A stretch of DNA of 25,720 bases from an uncultured Collinsella sp. (GTDB taxonomy: Bacteria; Actinomycetota; Coriobacteriia; Coriobacteriales; Coriobacteriaceae): the NCBI GenBank assembly GCA_902478995.1, contig CABSNF010000025.1, forward strand, positions 1-25,720, written 5' to 3'. The translations under genes were made by a program, and so were the position numbers. The notes beneath the pieces were generated by a model that had not been told where the DNA came from, did no database searches, and saw only the letters and a program-made list of their open reading frames with translations. Below are positions 14,767-21,952 of this stretch, piece by piece (within the stretch, counting starts at the first letter, position 1; each line of letters opens with the position of its first letter).

Positions 14767-16171
14767 ACTCTGTGGTGTCGTCGTCCTCGGGGAGTTGGGG
14801 GAACACGGCGTTTTTGGGCATGGAAACCTTGGTGAGCGAGGTGAGCTTTTTGCTCAATGCCGTGTCCGTCTTGACCAGGTCGCTGAGCGTCACGATCTTG
14901 TAGCCGTCGGCGACAAGGCCATCGATAATCTGCGGCAGCGCCTCGAGCGTCTGCTCGGCGCACTCATCGCTATCGGTGAGCAGCACAATATTGCCCGGCG
15001 TCATCGAGTCGAGCACGGTCGATACTTGCTCGTCGGCGCCGTTGAGCAGCCAGTCGCCCGAATCGATATTCCACGAAACCACGGCGGACACCAGGTCCAT
15101 CGAGTCAATCCAGTTTTGCTCGTCAAACGCGGCGTAGGGGGCACGCAGCAACATCGTCTCGACGCCGGTCGCCGACTTAATCGCCTCGGTGCCCTTCGCG
15201 ATCTGCTTGCGCACCGTCTCGCGATCCTCGCCCTTGAGCGAATCATCGCTGTAGCTGTTGGAGCCGACCTCGCACCCGGCATCGACAATCGCTTTGGCAG
15301 TAGCGGGCGAGGCCTCAGCCGCATCGCCCGAAAGGAAGAATGTCGCCGTGACGCCCTTTTCCTTGAGCACCTGCAAAATCTGCTTGGTCGCGCCGCTCGG
15401 ACCCTCGTCAAATGTCAGGGCCACGTACTTTTCGTTGCCCTTGGGCGCTACGCTTGCGCACTCGACCACGCAGTCGGTGGCGGGCACGACCTCGCCGCGG
15501 TCCTGCGTCTTGCCCGACTGCTCGCCGACCCATACCTCGGAGCGACCCTGAACGCCCCAGGTTTTGACATACTCAATGGCACCCGTGCCCTCGACCTTAA
15601 GCTTTGGCTCGATAGTCGTGGCCTGGACCTCGTGCTTTTCGTACACGTTGCGGCCATCCTTGACCGTCACCTTCTCGCCACCCGTAAGCTCGCGACTATC
15701 CCATTTGCCTTGCTTCACGCGCTTGCCGTCGACCTTCACCGACAGCTTTTCGCCGCCATGGCGCTTGAGCACGCTGTCGTCGACGGCCAGCAGGTCGCCG
15801 GCATCGTACGTTTCGGTCAGGCTTTGATCGTCGATAAGATTCTGCAACGTAGAGCCCACGCGCACCGCGGTCTTTTGCCCGTTGAGCTCCACGTCCACGC
15901 TGCGGTTGACGTAGCCCACGACGGCAGCGATAAACAGCACGAGCGCGCAACCCACGGCGATGAGCGCATAGGGCAGGCGGGACGGTCGGCGCGGTGAGCG
16001 CCCGTTGCCGATGCGCGCGCTGCGATCGCTAAACCCACGGCTATGGTTGAGGTACATCGCGCCGGGCTTACGGCGACGTCGACGCTGACCGCTGGGCAGC
16101 TGCCCCAGGTCGCGGCGCGCCGTCGGACGCGCACCCGAGGGCCCGTTTAAGTTAGATCCGTTTTGACGCAT
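14765..16171 (-). CDS. Membrane-anchored polysaccharide deacetylase-like protein, probable pseudoenzyme
   Basis: The protein has 468 residues: an Arg-rich cytoplasmic tail (1-66), one membrane helix (about 68-88), a ubiquitin-like DUF348/G5-type region (about 90-180) and a NodB-homology domain (about 248-435). The NodB motifs are altered. Motif 1 reads TFDEGP (253-258) instead of TFDDGP, so the metal-binding second Asp is Glu. Motif 2, normally HTxxH, reads N305-SYS-D309, so both zinc histidines are gone. Motif 5, normally a Leu-His pair before Asp, reads L398-T399, so the catalytic His is lost. R343 (RAPY) and D373-W remain. Deacetylation is therefore unlikely, while glycan binding remains possible. 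The start has GGGGGAGGG upstream. The stop overlaps a REP-like element. Confidence 0.88.
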   Translation of the reverse strand: MRQNGSNLNGPSGARPTARRDLGQLPSGQRRRRRKPGAMYLNHSRGFSDRSARIGNGRSPRRPSRLPYALIAVGCALVLFIAAVVGYVNRSVDVELNGQKTAVRVGSTLQNLIDDQSLTETYDAGDLLAVDDSVLKRHGGEKLSVKVDGKRVKQGKWDSRELTGGEKVTVKDGRNVYEKHEVQATTIEPKLKVEGTGAIEYVKTWGVQGRSEVWVGEQSGKTQDRGEVVPATDCVVECASVAPKGNEKYVALTFDEGPSGATKQILQVLKEKGVTATFFLSGDAAEASPATAKAIVDAGCEVGSNSYSDDSLKGEDRETVRKQIAKGTEAIKSATGVETMLLRAPYAAFDEQNWIDSMDLVSAVVSWNIDSGDWLLNGADEQVSTVLDSMTPGNIVLLTDSDECAEQTLEALPQIIDGLVADGYKIVTLSDLVKTDTALSKKLTSLTKVSMPKNAVFPQLPEDDDTTE

Positions 16172-16192
16172 ATGCCCTCCCCCATAAACACA

Positions 16193-16222
16193 GCGAGCCG
16201 GAGCAACATGTCTCCGGCTCGC
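16193..16222 (-). terminator. Hairpin terminator after the PRC-barrel gene
   Basis: An 11-bp perfect stem, GCGAGCCGGAG (16193-16203) with CTCCGGCTCGC (16212-16222), has an 8-nt loop and lies between the PRC gene's stop and the deacetylase-like gene's start. Downstream on the minus strand the T content is modest (GTGTTTATG), so read-through is possible. Confidence 0.65.
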
Positions 16223-16243
16223 CTCCCATCATTTGGTACGTCG

Positions 16244-16999
16244 CTATTTGCTAGCTTTTGACGAGCCCCCGCTCGCCTTTTGATATTCGTCCTTAAAGGC
16301 CTTGAACATACCGCGCGTCTTGCCGAGCTGCTTGCCCAGTGCGCGGCTGCCCTTGTCCACGGCGACCGATCCCTTGTCATCGAGCACCTTGGCGCCCTTC
16401 TTGACCTTATCGCCCACCACGACACTGGCCTCGGCAGCCTTGGCGGCCGCGCCGCCCGAATATCCGAGCGCCTTGACCTCGTCCGAGACAATCATCGCGC
16501 CGTTCTCGTAGCCGCGCAGCATCGTCGGCGGCACCTGCGTGTCGCCCACCAGCACGCTCGAAGCGGCACCGGCGGTCACGTAGAACATCTGCACAATACC
16601 CGAGCGCGGCTTGAACTCAACGTCCGAGCAGTAGCCCACGGCATCGCCCGATTCCGTGCGCACGTCCATGCCAACCCAGATGATGCAATCGTCCAGATTG
16701 ATATCGAGGCGCTTGGCCGCGGCGGCATCGTAGGTGCCCTTGACGTCGTCGACCGCGACAGCGCCCTCATAGACGCCGATGGCATCGAGCGCCACAAACC
16801 GGTCGGGGCGCTCGATCATGCCCGCGATATCGGACTGGCGAACCATAAAGCCCACCACGCGCGTGCCGCCCGGGGTAAAGACGGGAAAGTGAATCTTGCC
16901 GAGCTTCTTAGGGCTGCGCGGCGTGCCGTCCTTTTTGGTGCGCTTGTCTTCGGCAGGCTTACGATAAACCTTGACGCCGACAAAATCCCCTGCGCGCAT
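16244..16999 (-). CDS. PRC-barrel domain protein
   Basis: The 251 residues contain two PRC-barrel-like halves. The first (about 1-105) includes KLGKIHFPVF and TRVVGFMV. The second (about 106-180) includes VRTESGDAVGYCSDVEFKP. A Gly/Ala/Lys-rich tail with helical content follows. There is no signal peptide or membrane helix. PRC barrels serve as small RNA-, protein- or lipid-surface adaptor modules; the role here is unknown. Its ATG overlaps the stop of the YtxH gene by one base (TAATG), so the two are translationally coupled and probably act together. Confidence 0.85.
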   Translation of the reverse strand: MRAGDFVGVKVYRKPAEDKRTKKDGTPRSPKKLGKIHFPVFTPGGTRVVGFMVRQSDIAGMIERPDRFVALDAIGVYEGAVAVDDVKGTYDAAAAKRLDINLDDCIIWVGMDVRTESGDAVGYCSDVEFKPRSGIVQMFYVTAGAASSVLVGDTQVPPTMLRGYENGAMIVSDEVKALGYSGGAAAKAAEASVVVGDKVKKGAKVLDDKGSVAVDKGSRALGKQLGKTRGMFKAFKDEYQKASGGSSKASK

Positions 17000-17388
17000 T
17001 ATGCCTCGGTCGAGGGCTCCGTGGCCTCGGTGTCGGTCTCAGCGACGTTCTCGACCACGACGTCGGCGGCGGGCGTCACGTTGCCGCCCGAGATGGCGTC
17101 GTTGAGCTGCTCGCGAAGCTGGTCCATGCGCTCGCGGGCCAGGTCGACCTTGGCGCGCAGGTCATCGGTCTTGGCGTCGACCATCGGACCAAAGTCGTTG
17201 ACCGCGGCACGAGCCTCCTCGGCACTGTGCTCGTAGGTGTCACGCATGTTGTCCCAGGCATCGTTGGCGATATCGGCGGCCATGGCGCGGGTCTCGGCAC
17301 CCGAGCGCGGGGCCAGAGCAACGCCGATGATAGCGCCGGCGGCAGCACCAAAGAGCGCACCGGAGACAAAGCTGAAAGTCTTTCCCAT
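16999..17388 (-). CDS. YtxH-domain envelope protein
   Basis: From the ATG at 17388 the protein has 129 residues. It begins MGKTFSFVSGALFGAAAGA, a glycine-zipper-like membrane helix followed by LAPRSGAETR, which is the YtxH signature. A long amphipathic, coiled-coil-prone stretch (about 35-95) and an acidic tail follow. The frame is open to 17460, but AGGAGAGGA is correctly spaced only for this ATG; another ATG six bases upstream is too close to it. YtxH-like proteins are small membrane/envelope proteins often linked to stress. The gene starts a two-gene unit with the PRC-barrel gene. Confidence 0.88.
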   Translation of the reverse strand: MGKTFSFVSGALFGAAAGAIIGVALAPRSGAETRAMAADIANDAWDNMRDTYEHSAEEARAAVNDFGPMVDAKTDDLRAKVDLARERMDQLREQLNDAISGGNVTPAADVVVENVAETDTEATEPSTEA

Positions 17389-17439
17389 GATCATTCCTCT
17401 CCTGCGGGCACCTCGATGCCCACCGTTTGAATGCTGTCC

Positions 17440-17445
17440 ATTATA
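17440..17445 (-). promoter_or_regulatory. -10 box of the ytxH-PRC operon
   Basis: A perfect TATAAT on the minus strand lies about 50 bases upstream of the YtxH start, with no strong -35. A small CTGCG/CGCAG dyad sits further upstream, near the end of the preceding gene. Confidence 0.5.
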
Positions 17446-17524
17446 CCCGCAGCGCAACACTTGCCGTCGCGCTCATCTGCGTACGGTAAAAGCGCAGGTA
17501 CATGATGGTGATAAGCGAGTGAAC

Positions 17525-18358
17525 CTACTCCTGCGGCATGGCAGGCATGGCCACCGTGGCGGCCGGGTCCTCGCCGGCGCCATCGACGAGCGGCAGGTTG
17601 CCCTCGTGCGCCGAGCCGGACGGAGCCGTTGCCGCACCGCCAAAGACGGCCGCGGGGGCCTCGTGGTTCTCGGCGACCGCACCCTCGGTATCGATTGGCA
17701 TCTGCGGCTCGTCGTCAAAGCTCGGGACGCCTTGGGGCTCCGCAGACTCGGGCTCGGCAGGCGCCTCGGCAACGGGCTCAGTGTCGGCGTCGGCAGGAGC
17801 GTCGCCCTCGGGCGCATCCTCGGCCACGTCCTCGCCGTTCGCAGCGGCAACGGCCTCGTGCGGGTCCTTGCCCTCGGCCTCGGCACGCATGCCCAGCACC
17901 AGGTTGCGCAGGCCCGCGACCGTGCCTTCCACGTCGGGGGCCGGCTGGTCGGCGTGCAGGTACGCCCAGTCCATCATAAAGGTCGCCGAAGACAGCGCAC
18001 CGATGGCCAGCGCGTCGTCGGGACACGAAAGCTCGACCTCAAAGACACGCTCGTCGTGCTCGCTCACGCGCGTGCGGCCGCACGAAATGCTGCCAGCGAG
18101 ACCGGTCTCGTTCATGAGCTCGACCGTCACGTGCTCCAGCAGGTGGCAAAGCTCGGTCTGGCCCATGCAATCCTGGAACTCGCGACCCGAATCGCCCAGG
18201 CACAGATGCTTGGCAATCGCGGGCACCAGGTAGTACACGCGCGCCGTGGCCTCGATATCCTCCGAGGTCATGAGCGGCATGCCGGGGTTCACCAGCACAT
18301 GCGCGCAAATCTTGTCCTCGCTGACGGTGACCTTAAGGATGTTGAACAGGCCTGCCAT
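17525..18358 (-). CDS. Standalone cyanophycin-synthetase N-domain-like protein (HxxEH), acidic tail
   Basis: The protein has 277 residues. Residues about 1-155 resemble the N-terminal domain of cyanophycin synthetase CphA. In particular CHLLEHVTVELMNETG (71-86) matches the CphA LxHxxEHVALELQ segment, and ISCGRTRVS...VFEVELSCPDDALAIGAL matches its GRTRET...YxVVxEYxDExVGRxAL segment. H72-x-x-E75-H76 forms an HxxEH zinc-peptidase-type motif. The rest (about 160-277) is an Ala/Glu/Pro-rich, low-complexity, probably disordered tail. The ATP-grasp and Mur-ligase domains of CphA are absent, so it cannot be a polymerase. It begins 24 bp after the CorC gene, with GGGGAGAG before the ATG, and probably shares that transcript. 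The family link is by eye only. Confidence 0.65.
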   Translation of the reverse strand: MAGLFNILKVTVSEDKICAHVLVNPGMPLMTSEDIEATARVYYLVPAIAKHLCLGDSGREFQDCMGQTELCHLLEHVTVELMNETGLAGSISCGRTRVSEHDERVFEVELSCPDDALAIGALSSATFMMDWAYLHADQPAPDVEGTVAGLRNLVLGMRAEAEGKDPHEAVAAANGEDVAEDAPEGDAPADADTEPVAEAPAEPESAEPQGVPSFDDEPQMPIDTEGAVAENHEAPAAVFGGAATAPSGSAHEGNLPLVDGAGEDPAATVAMPAMPQE

Positions 18359-18382
18359 AACTCTCCCCTACTCTTCCTTGCC

Positions 18383-19756
18383 CTACTCGTCGCCATCGTG
18401 CGGGTCCGCAGAGCCCGCACCCGACGCCGCCGGCTTCTCGGCCGAGGACTCGGAATCCTTCTTATCGGTTTCGGCCGGAGCGATCACGCGAATGAGCGAG
18501 ATGCGCTGGCCACGCATCGACTGTACCTTGAACTTGTACCCTGCGACCTCAAACACCTCTCCGATGTCGGGCACCGAGTCGCAAAGCTCCAAAATCCAGC
18601 CGGCGATGGTCTCATAATCATCGCTTTCCTCGAGCGGCCAACCAAGCTCAATCGCGTCATCGCACGAAAAACGCCCATCGACGAGCCACTCGCGGCGCGA
18701 AAGGCGCGTGAGGTACTTGTTGTCGGGATCGAACTCGTCCTCGATCTCGCCGACGATCTCCTCGACGATATCTTCGATGGTGATGATGCCGGCCGTGCCG
18801 CCGTACTCGTCCACGACGACCACGATCTGGTCGTGCGAGGTCTGCATCTCGGACAGCAGCGGCAGGATGTCCTTGGTATCGGGCACAAAGGTGGCGTCGC
18901 GCAAAAAGCCGGCGATGGGCTGGTCGCCCTTGCCGTCGAGCGCGGGCTGAATCAGGTCCTTGATGTGCGCGATGCCCGCGACGTTGTCGGGATCCTCGTG
19001 ATAGACGGGGATGCGGCTGAAGCCGGTCTGGCGCATGGTGGACAGCACGTCGGCAACCGTCTCGTCGTCCTCGCACATGGTGGTGTCCACACGGGGCACC
19101 ATGACCTCGCGAGCCACGGTGTCGCCCAGGTCGAAGATCTCGTGGATCATGCGCTTTTCCTCGTCGAGCAGGTCGTCCTGCTCCGAGACCATGTACTTGA
19201 TCTCTTCCTCCGAGACGTTTTGGCGGTCGTCGGCGCTCTTGATGCGCAGGATGCGGGCCAGGCCATCGGAGCAGGCACCGGTCAGCCACACGAGCGGGCG
19301 GGCGATCTTTTGGAACACGGAAAGCGGCCCCACGACCTGCTTGGATACGCCCTCGGCGTTAGCGAGGCCGATGCGTTTGGGCACGAGCTCGCCGATCACG
19401 ATGGACACAAAGGCGACGGCGACGGTGATGATGACCGGCGCCAGGCCGCGCGCGATGGCGGAAAGCGGCGCGATGCCAAAGCTCATGAGCCATGTGGCAA
19501 GCGGGTCGGACAGGCTCGTCGAGGCGACGGCGGACGAGGCGAAGCCCACGAGCGTGATGGCGACCTGGATGGTGGCCAACAGCTGATCGGAGTCGGCGGC
19601 GAGCTGGACGGCACGCTCGGCACGCTTATCGCCCTCCTCGGCATCGTGCTCCAACACGGCGCGCTTGGCCGTGGTGAGAGCCATCTCGGACATGGAGAAG
19701 TAGCCATTGATAAGCGTCAGGACAAGCGTGGTAATAAGGGAGATGGTTATGTCCAT
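18383..19756 (-). CDS. CNNM/CorC-family transporter-associated protein (hemolysin family)
   Basis: The 457 residues show the full CNNM layout. A DUF21 membrane domain (about 1-150) includes SMSEMALTTAKR and the pair VIGELVPKRIG. A CBS pair (about 210-335) includes REVMVPRVD, GFSRIPVY and EYGGTAGIITIEDIVEEIVG. A CorC_HlyC domain (about 345-430) carries the usual WLVDGR segment. An acidic tail ends in DPHDGDE. CNNM/CorC proteins are Mg2+ (or Na+/Mg2+) exporters or regulators of Mg2+ efflux; 'hemolysin' is a historical label. GGAGG lies 15 bases before the ATG and could be partly paired with CTCC next to it. It heads a unit with the CphA-N-like gene. Together with the NRMT system it gives this region both Mg2+ uptake and efflux candidates. 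Confidence 0.92.
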   Translation of the reverse strand: MDITISLITTLVLTLINGYFSMSEMALTTAKRAVLEHDAEEGDKRAERAVQLAADSDQLLATIQVAITLVGFASSAVASTSLSDPLATWLMSFGIAPLSAIARGLAPVIITVAVAFVSIVIGELVPKRIGLANAEGVSKQVVGPLSVFQKIARPLVWLTGACSDGLARILRIKSADDRQNVSEEEIKYMVSEQDDLLDEEKRMIHEIFDLGDTVAREVMVPRVDTTMCEDDETVADVLSTMRQTGFSRIPVYHEDPDNVAGIAHIKDLIQPALDGKGDQPIAGFLRDATFVPDTKDILPLLSEMQTSHDQIVVVVDEYGGTAGIITIEDIVEEIVGEIEDEFDPDNKYLTRLSRREWLVDGRFSCDDAIELGWPLEESDDYETIAGWILELCDSVPDIGEVFEVAGYKFKVQSMRGQRISLIRVIAPAETDKKDSESSAEKPAASGAGSADPHDGDE

Positions 19757-19863
19757 CGGGAGTTTCTCGAACCTCCAAGATTCGGGACGTTAAGGTAAAA
19801 CGTTGATGGCGGATACGGCAATTGCGCCGGTCGCCCGCGCGAGCGGGGCCGTGGGCGCGGTCG

Positions 19864-20547
19864 CTAGATTACGAAGAGGATCACCGCCATGAACTGGAAG
19901 ATGCTGCCGGCGAGCACCCACAAGTGGAAAACACTGTGCAGGTAGCGCACGTTTTTGGCGATATAGAACGGCACACCCGCGGTGTAGCACACGCCGCCGA
20001 CGGCGAGCAGGGCAAGTGCCACGGGGTTGAGCAGCGCCACGAGCTCGGGCAGCTTAAAGACGACGAGCCAGCCCATCAGCAGGTAGACCAGGCCGCTTAC
20101 CCAGTGCGGTTGACGCTCGCGCATAAAGCACTCGAGGGCGATGCCGATAATGGCGATGGCCCATACGGCAAAGAACAGCGCGGGGCCGCCGTCATTTGCG
20201 AGCGTGATAAGGCAGAACGGCGTATAGCTGCCCGCAATGAGCAGGTAGATGCAGCTGTGGTCGATGATGCGAAACACGCGCTTGGCGCGCGCGGGCTGAA
20301 TCGCGTGGTAGAGCGTGGAGGCTAGGTATTCGAGGATAATGCTGACGCCATAGACAATTGCCGCGGCCATGTGGGCTGGGCCTCCGCCGCGCAGGGCGGC
20401 GAATACGATCAGGAGCACCAGGCCCGCGATACCCAGCAGGCAGCCGACACCATGGGTGACGGAGTTCATGATCTCCTCGCCCACCGTGTAGTGTGGAACG
20501 GCCGCGGTCTTGGGTCGCGGCTTAGAACTGTCGCTCGAATCGGACAT
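19864..20547 (-). CDS. trhA: Hemolysin III / TrhA family (PAQR) membrane protein
   Basis: The 227 residues have a short polar N-terminus and seven predicted membrane helices. The PAQR/HlyIII metal-site residues are in place: STLYH with H81, the D96-H97 pair in IIDHSCIYLLIAGSYTP, and H204/H208 in LHSVFH. Family members regulate membrane composition or fluidity; they are not true toxins. An upstream TTG at 20565 is possible, but the ATG at 20547 follows a GGAGG 11 bases upstream and is preferred. It is divergent from the alpha/beta hydrolase gene and lies 107 bp before the CorC gene on the same strand, so co-transcription is possible. Confidence 0.9.
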   Translation of the reverse strand: MSDSSDSSKPRPKTAAVPHYTVGEEIMNSVTHGVGCLLGIAGLVLLIVFAALRGGGPAHMAAAIVYGVSIILEYLASTLYHAIQPARAKRVFRIIDHSCIYLLIAGSYTPFCLITLANDGGPALFFAVWAIAIIGIALECFMRERQPHWVSGLVYLLMGWLVVFKLPELVALLNPVALALLAVGGVCYTAGVPFYIAKNVRYLHSVFHLWVLAGSIFQFMAVILFVI

Positions 20548-20654
20548 GCCGGTTACATCCTCCAACGTAAAGAGTTCTCAACACTATATCAAAGCGTCTG
20601 GGTGCGTGCGAAATTTGCACCTTACGTGACCCTTTGTTTACCCATTCTTTGTTT

Positions 20655-20713
20655 GTTGACGCATCAACGGTGAACGTCCATAATGCGCTTGCATTAAATG
20701 TTGATGTATTAAC
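20655..20713 (+). promoter_or_regulatory. Promoter with two 14-bp palindromic operators for the alpha/beta hydrolase gene
   Basis: TTGACG (20656-20661) and CATAAT (20679-20684), 17 bp apart, form a near-consensus sigma-70 promoter. GTTGACGCATCAAC (20655-20668) overlaps the -35. GTTGATGTATTAAC (20700-20713) lies just past the expected start of transcription. The two are copies of one palindromic 14-mer (11 of 14 identical), 45 bp apart. This is a typical repressor arrangement for a TetR/MarR/LacI-type dimer, though no regulator gene is adjacent. Confidence 0.7.
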
Positions 20714-20733
20714 ATCTTATAGGAAAGCTTCTT

Positions 20734-21699
20734 ATGTCTCAAAACGCACGTTCCCATCGAAAGCTCAAGATAGCCGGCATCGTTGCACTGGTGGTTGTCG
20801 TTGCGCTGCTCGGATTTGCCGGCAACTTTTTGTTTGACTTTGCCCTGAACCCCCAAGCGCCGTACACCATGAAGATGATGCAGGATAGCAAGAACGACAA
20901 AGAAGGTGAGCAGCCGGATGCCGAGGACACCGAGGCGCGGGCGTGGTTTAAAGAGAATCGCGAGAGCAGCAGCCTCACCGCAGATGACGGAACCGAGCTT
21001 GCCGCTTGGTATTTTGCTGCTTCGGAGAGCACGCACGACTACGCCGTCTGCCTGCATGGATATACCAACGAGCCCATCGGTATGGCCCGATACGTCAAGC
21101 GATTCCACGACCGCGGCATGAACGTACTCGCACCCGCCGCCCGCGCCCACGAGCGCTCCGGCGGCGACTATATCGGCATGGGCTGGCCCGAGCGGCTAGA
21201 TGTCGTTGCATGGATTGGGCGGATCGTTCAGGCTGACCCCGAGGCACGCATCCTGGTCTTTGGCGAGTCGATGGGTGCGGCAACCGCCATGAACGTCGCG
21301 GGGGAATCTCTGCCCACAAACGTAAAATGCATTATCGAGGACTGCGGTTATACGAGTGTCTGGGACGAGTTTTCTCTGCAGCTCAAGAACGTGTTCGGCC
21401 TGCCCAGCTTTCCCTTGCTCGATGTAGCAAATTTGGTGTGCAACGTGCGCGCGGGCTACGACTTTCATAAGGCGAGCAGTGTGGAGCAACTCAAACACGC
21501 GACGGTTCCCATGCTGTTTATCCACGGCGACCAGGACACCTTTGTGCCGTACAGTATGCTCGACCAAAACTACGACGCGTGCGCCAGCAAGGTCAAGCAA
21601 AAGCTCACCATCCATGGCGCCACCCACGCCAAGAGTGCGCAAGTTGACCCCGAGCTCTACTGGAGCACAGTCAACAACTTCCTCGACGAGTTTTTTTAG
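20734..21699 (+). CDS. Membrane-anchored alpha/beta hydrolase
   Basis: The 321 residues begin with a basic cytoplasmic end and one N-terminal helix (about 11-33), giving a signal-anchored enzyme with the catalytic domain outside. The fold markers are the oxyanion HGYTN, the nucleophile elbow GESMG with Ser179, HGDQDTFVP with the likely acid Asp268 (Asp266 is the alternative), and His298 in GATHAKS. The triad is complete. Overall order resembles Bacillus YqkD-type hydrolases. The substrate is unknown; esterase or peptidase activity is possible. It stands alone behind a two-operator promoter. An AGGAAAG lies upstream of the ATG. A palindromic element separates the stop from the terminator. Confidence 0.9.
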   Translation: MSQNARSHRKLKIAGIVALVVVVALLGFAGNFLFDFALNPQAPYTMKMMQDSKNDKEGEQPDAEDTEARAWFKENRESSSLTADDGTELAAWYFAASESTHDYAVCLHGYTNEPIGMARYVKRFHDRGMNVLAPAARAHERSGGDYIGMGWPERLDVVAWIGRIVQADPEARILVFGESMGAATAMNVAGESLPTNVKCIIEDCGYTSVWDEFSLQLKNVFGLPSFPLLDVANLVCNVRAGYDFHKASSVEQLKHATVPMLFIHGDQDTFVPYSMLDQNYDACASKVKQKLTIHGATHAKSAQVDPELYWSTVNNFLDEFF

Positions 21700-21715
21700 G
21701 CAAAAAGCAACGTCT

Positions 21716-21732
21716 GGGGCTTTATCTGCCCC
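21716..21732 (+). terminator. Possible first terminator of the hydrolase gene
   Basis: A GGGGC-7-nt-GCCCC hairpin is followed by extra C residues (a run of eight C at 21729-21736) and then TGTTTTC. It is weaker than the hairpin at 21869 and may be the original terminator. Confidence 0.4.
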
Positions 21733-21740
21733 CCCCTGTT

Positions 21741-21869
21741 TTCGGAAGTGCGGGGAAAATCGCGGGAAGCTCAACCAGACCACAGTTTTACCAACAATTT
21801 ATCAGGGGTTTTGTTGCCAAAAAACGGTTTGTGGTCGGCGGTATTCGATTTTTCACCGCACTTCCGGAA
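21741..21869. repeat. 129-bp imperfect palindrome, MITE-like
   Basis: The outer arms 21741-21762 and 21846-21869 are inverted copies (about 20 of 24 matched, centred on CGGAAGTGCGG). Further in, GACCACA (21777-21783) pairs with TGTGGTC (21830-21836), and AACAA with TTGTT. The base composition is noticeably more AT-rich than that of the flanking genes. No open frame of substance lies inside. It looks like an inserted non-autonomous element or a long structured RNA. Confidence 0.65.
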
Positions 21870-21905
21870 AGCCGCCCGTGGGCGCTGTGCTCACGGGCGG
21901 CTTTT
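21869..21905. terminator. Strong bidirectional terminator
   Basis: AAGCCGCCCGTG (21869-21880) pairs perfectly with CACGGGCGGCTT (21892-21903) and runs into TTTT on the plus strand. It ends the hydrolase transcript and, in the other direction, probably the DUF362 transcript. Confidence 0.9.
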
Positions 21906-21952
21906 GCTAACGTTGCGCTACAAAAGCGCTTGTTTTGTCCAATAGCTAGGCG

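Noticed and set aside
17237..19798. 853-codon plus-strand frame opposite the CorC and CphA-N-like genes
   Set aside because: It is an antisense artefact of GC-rich codon use. It spans two real genes and has no domain signature.
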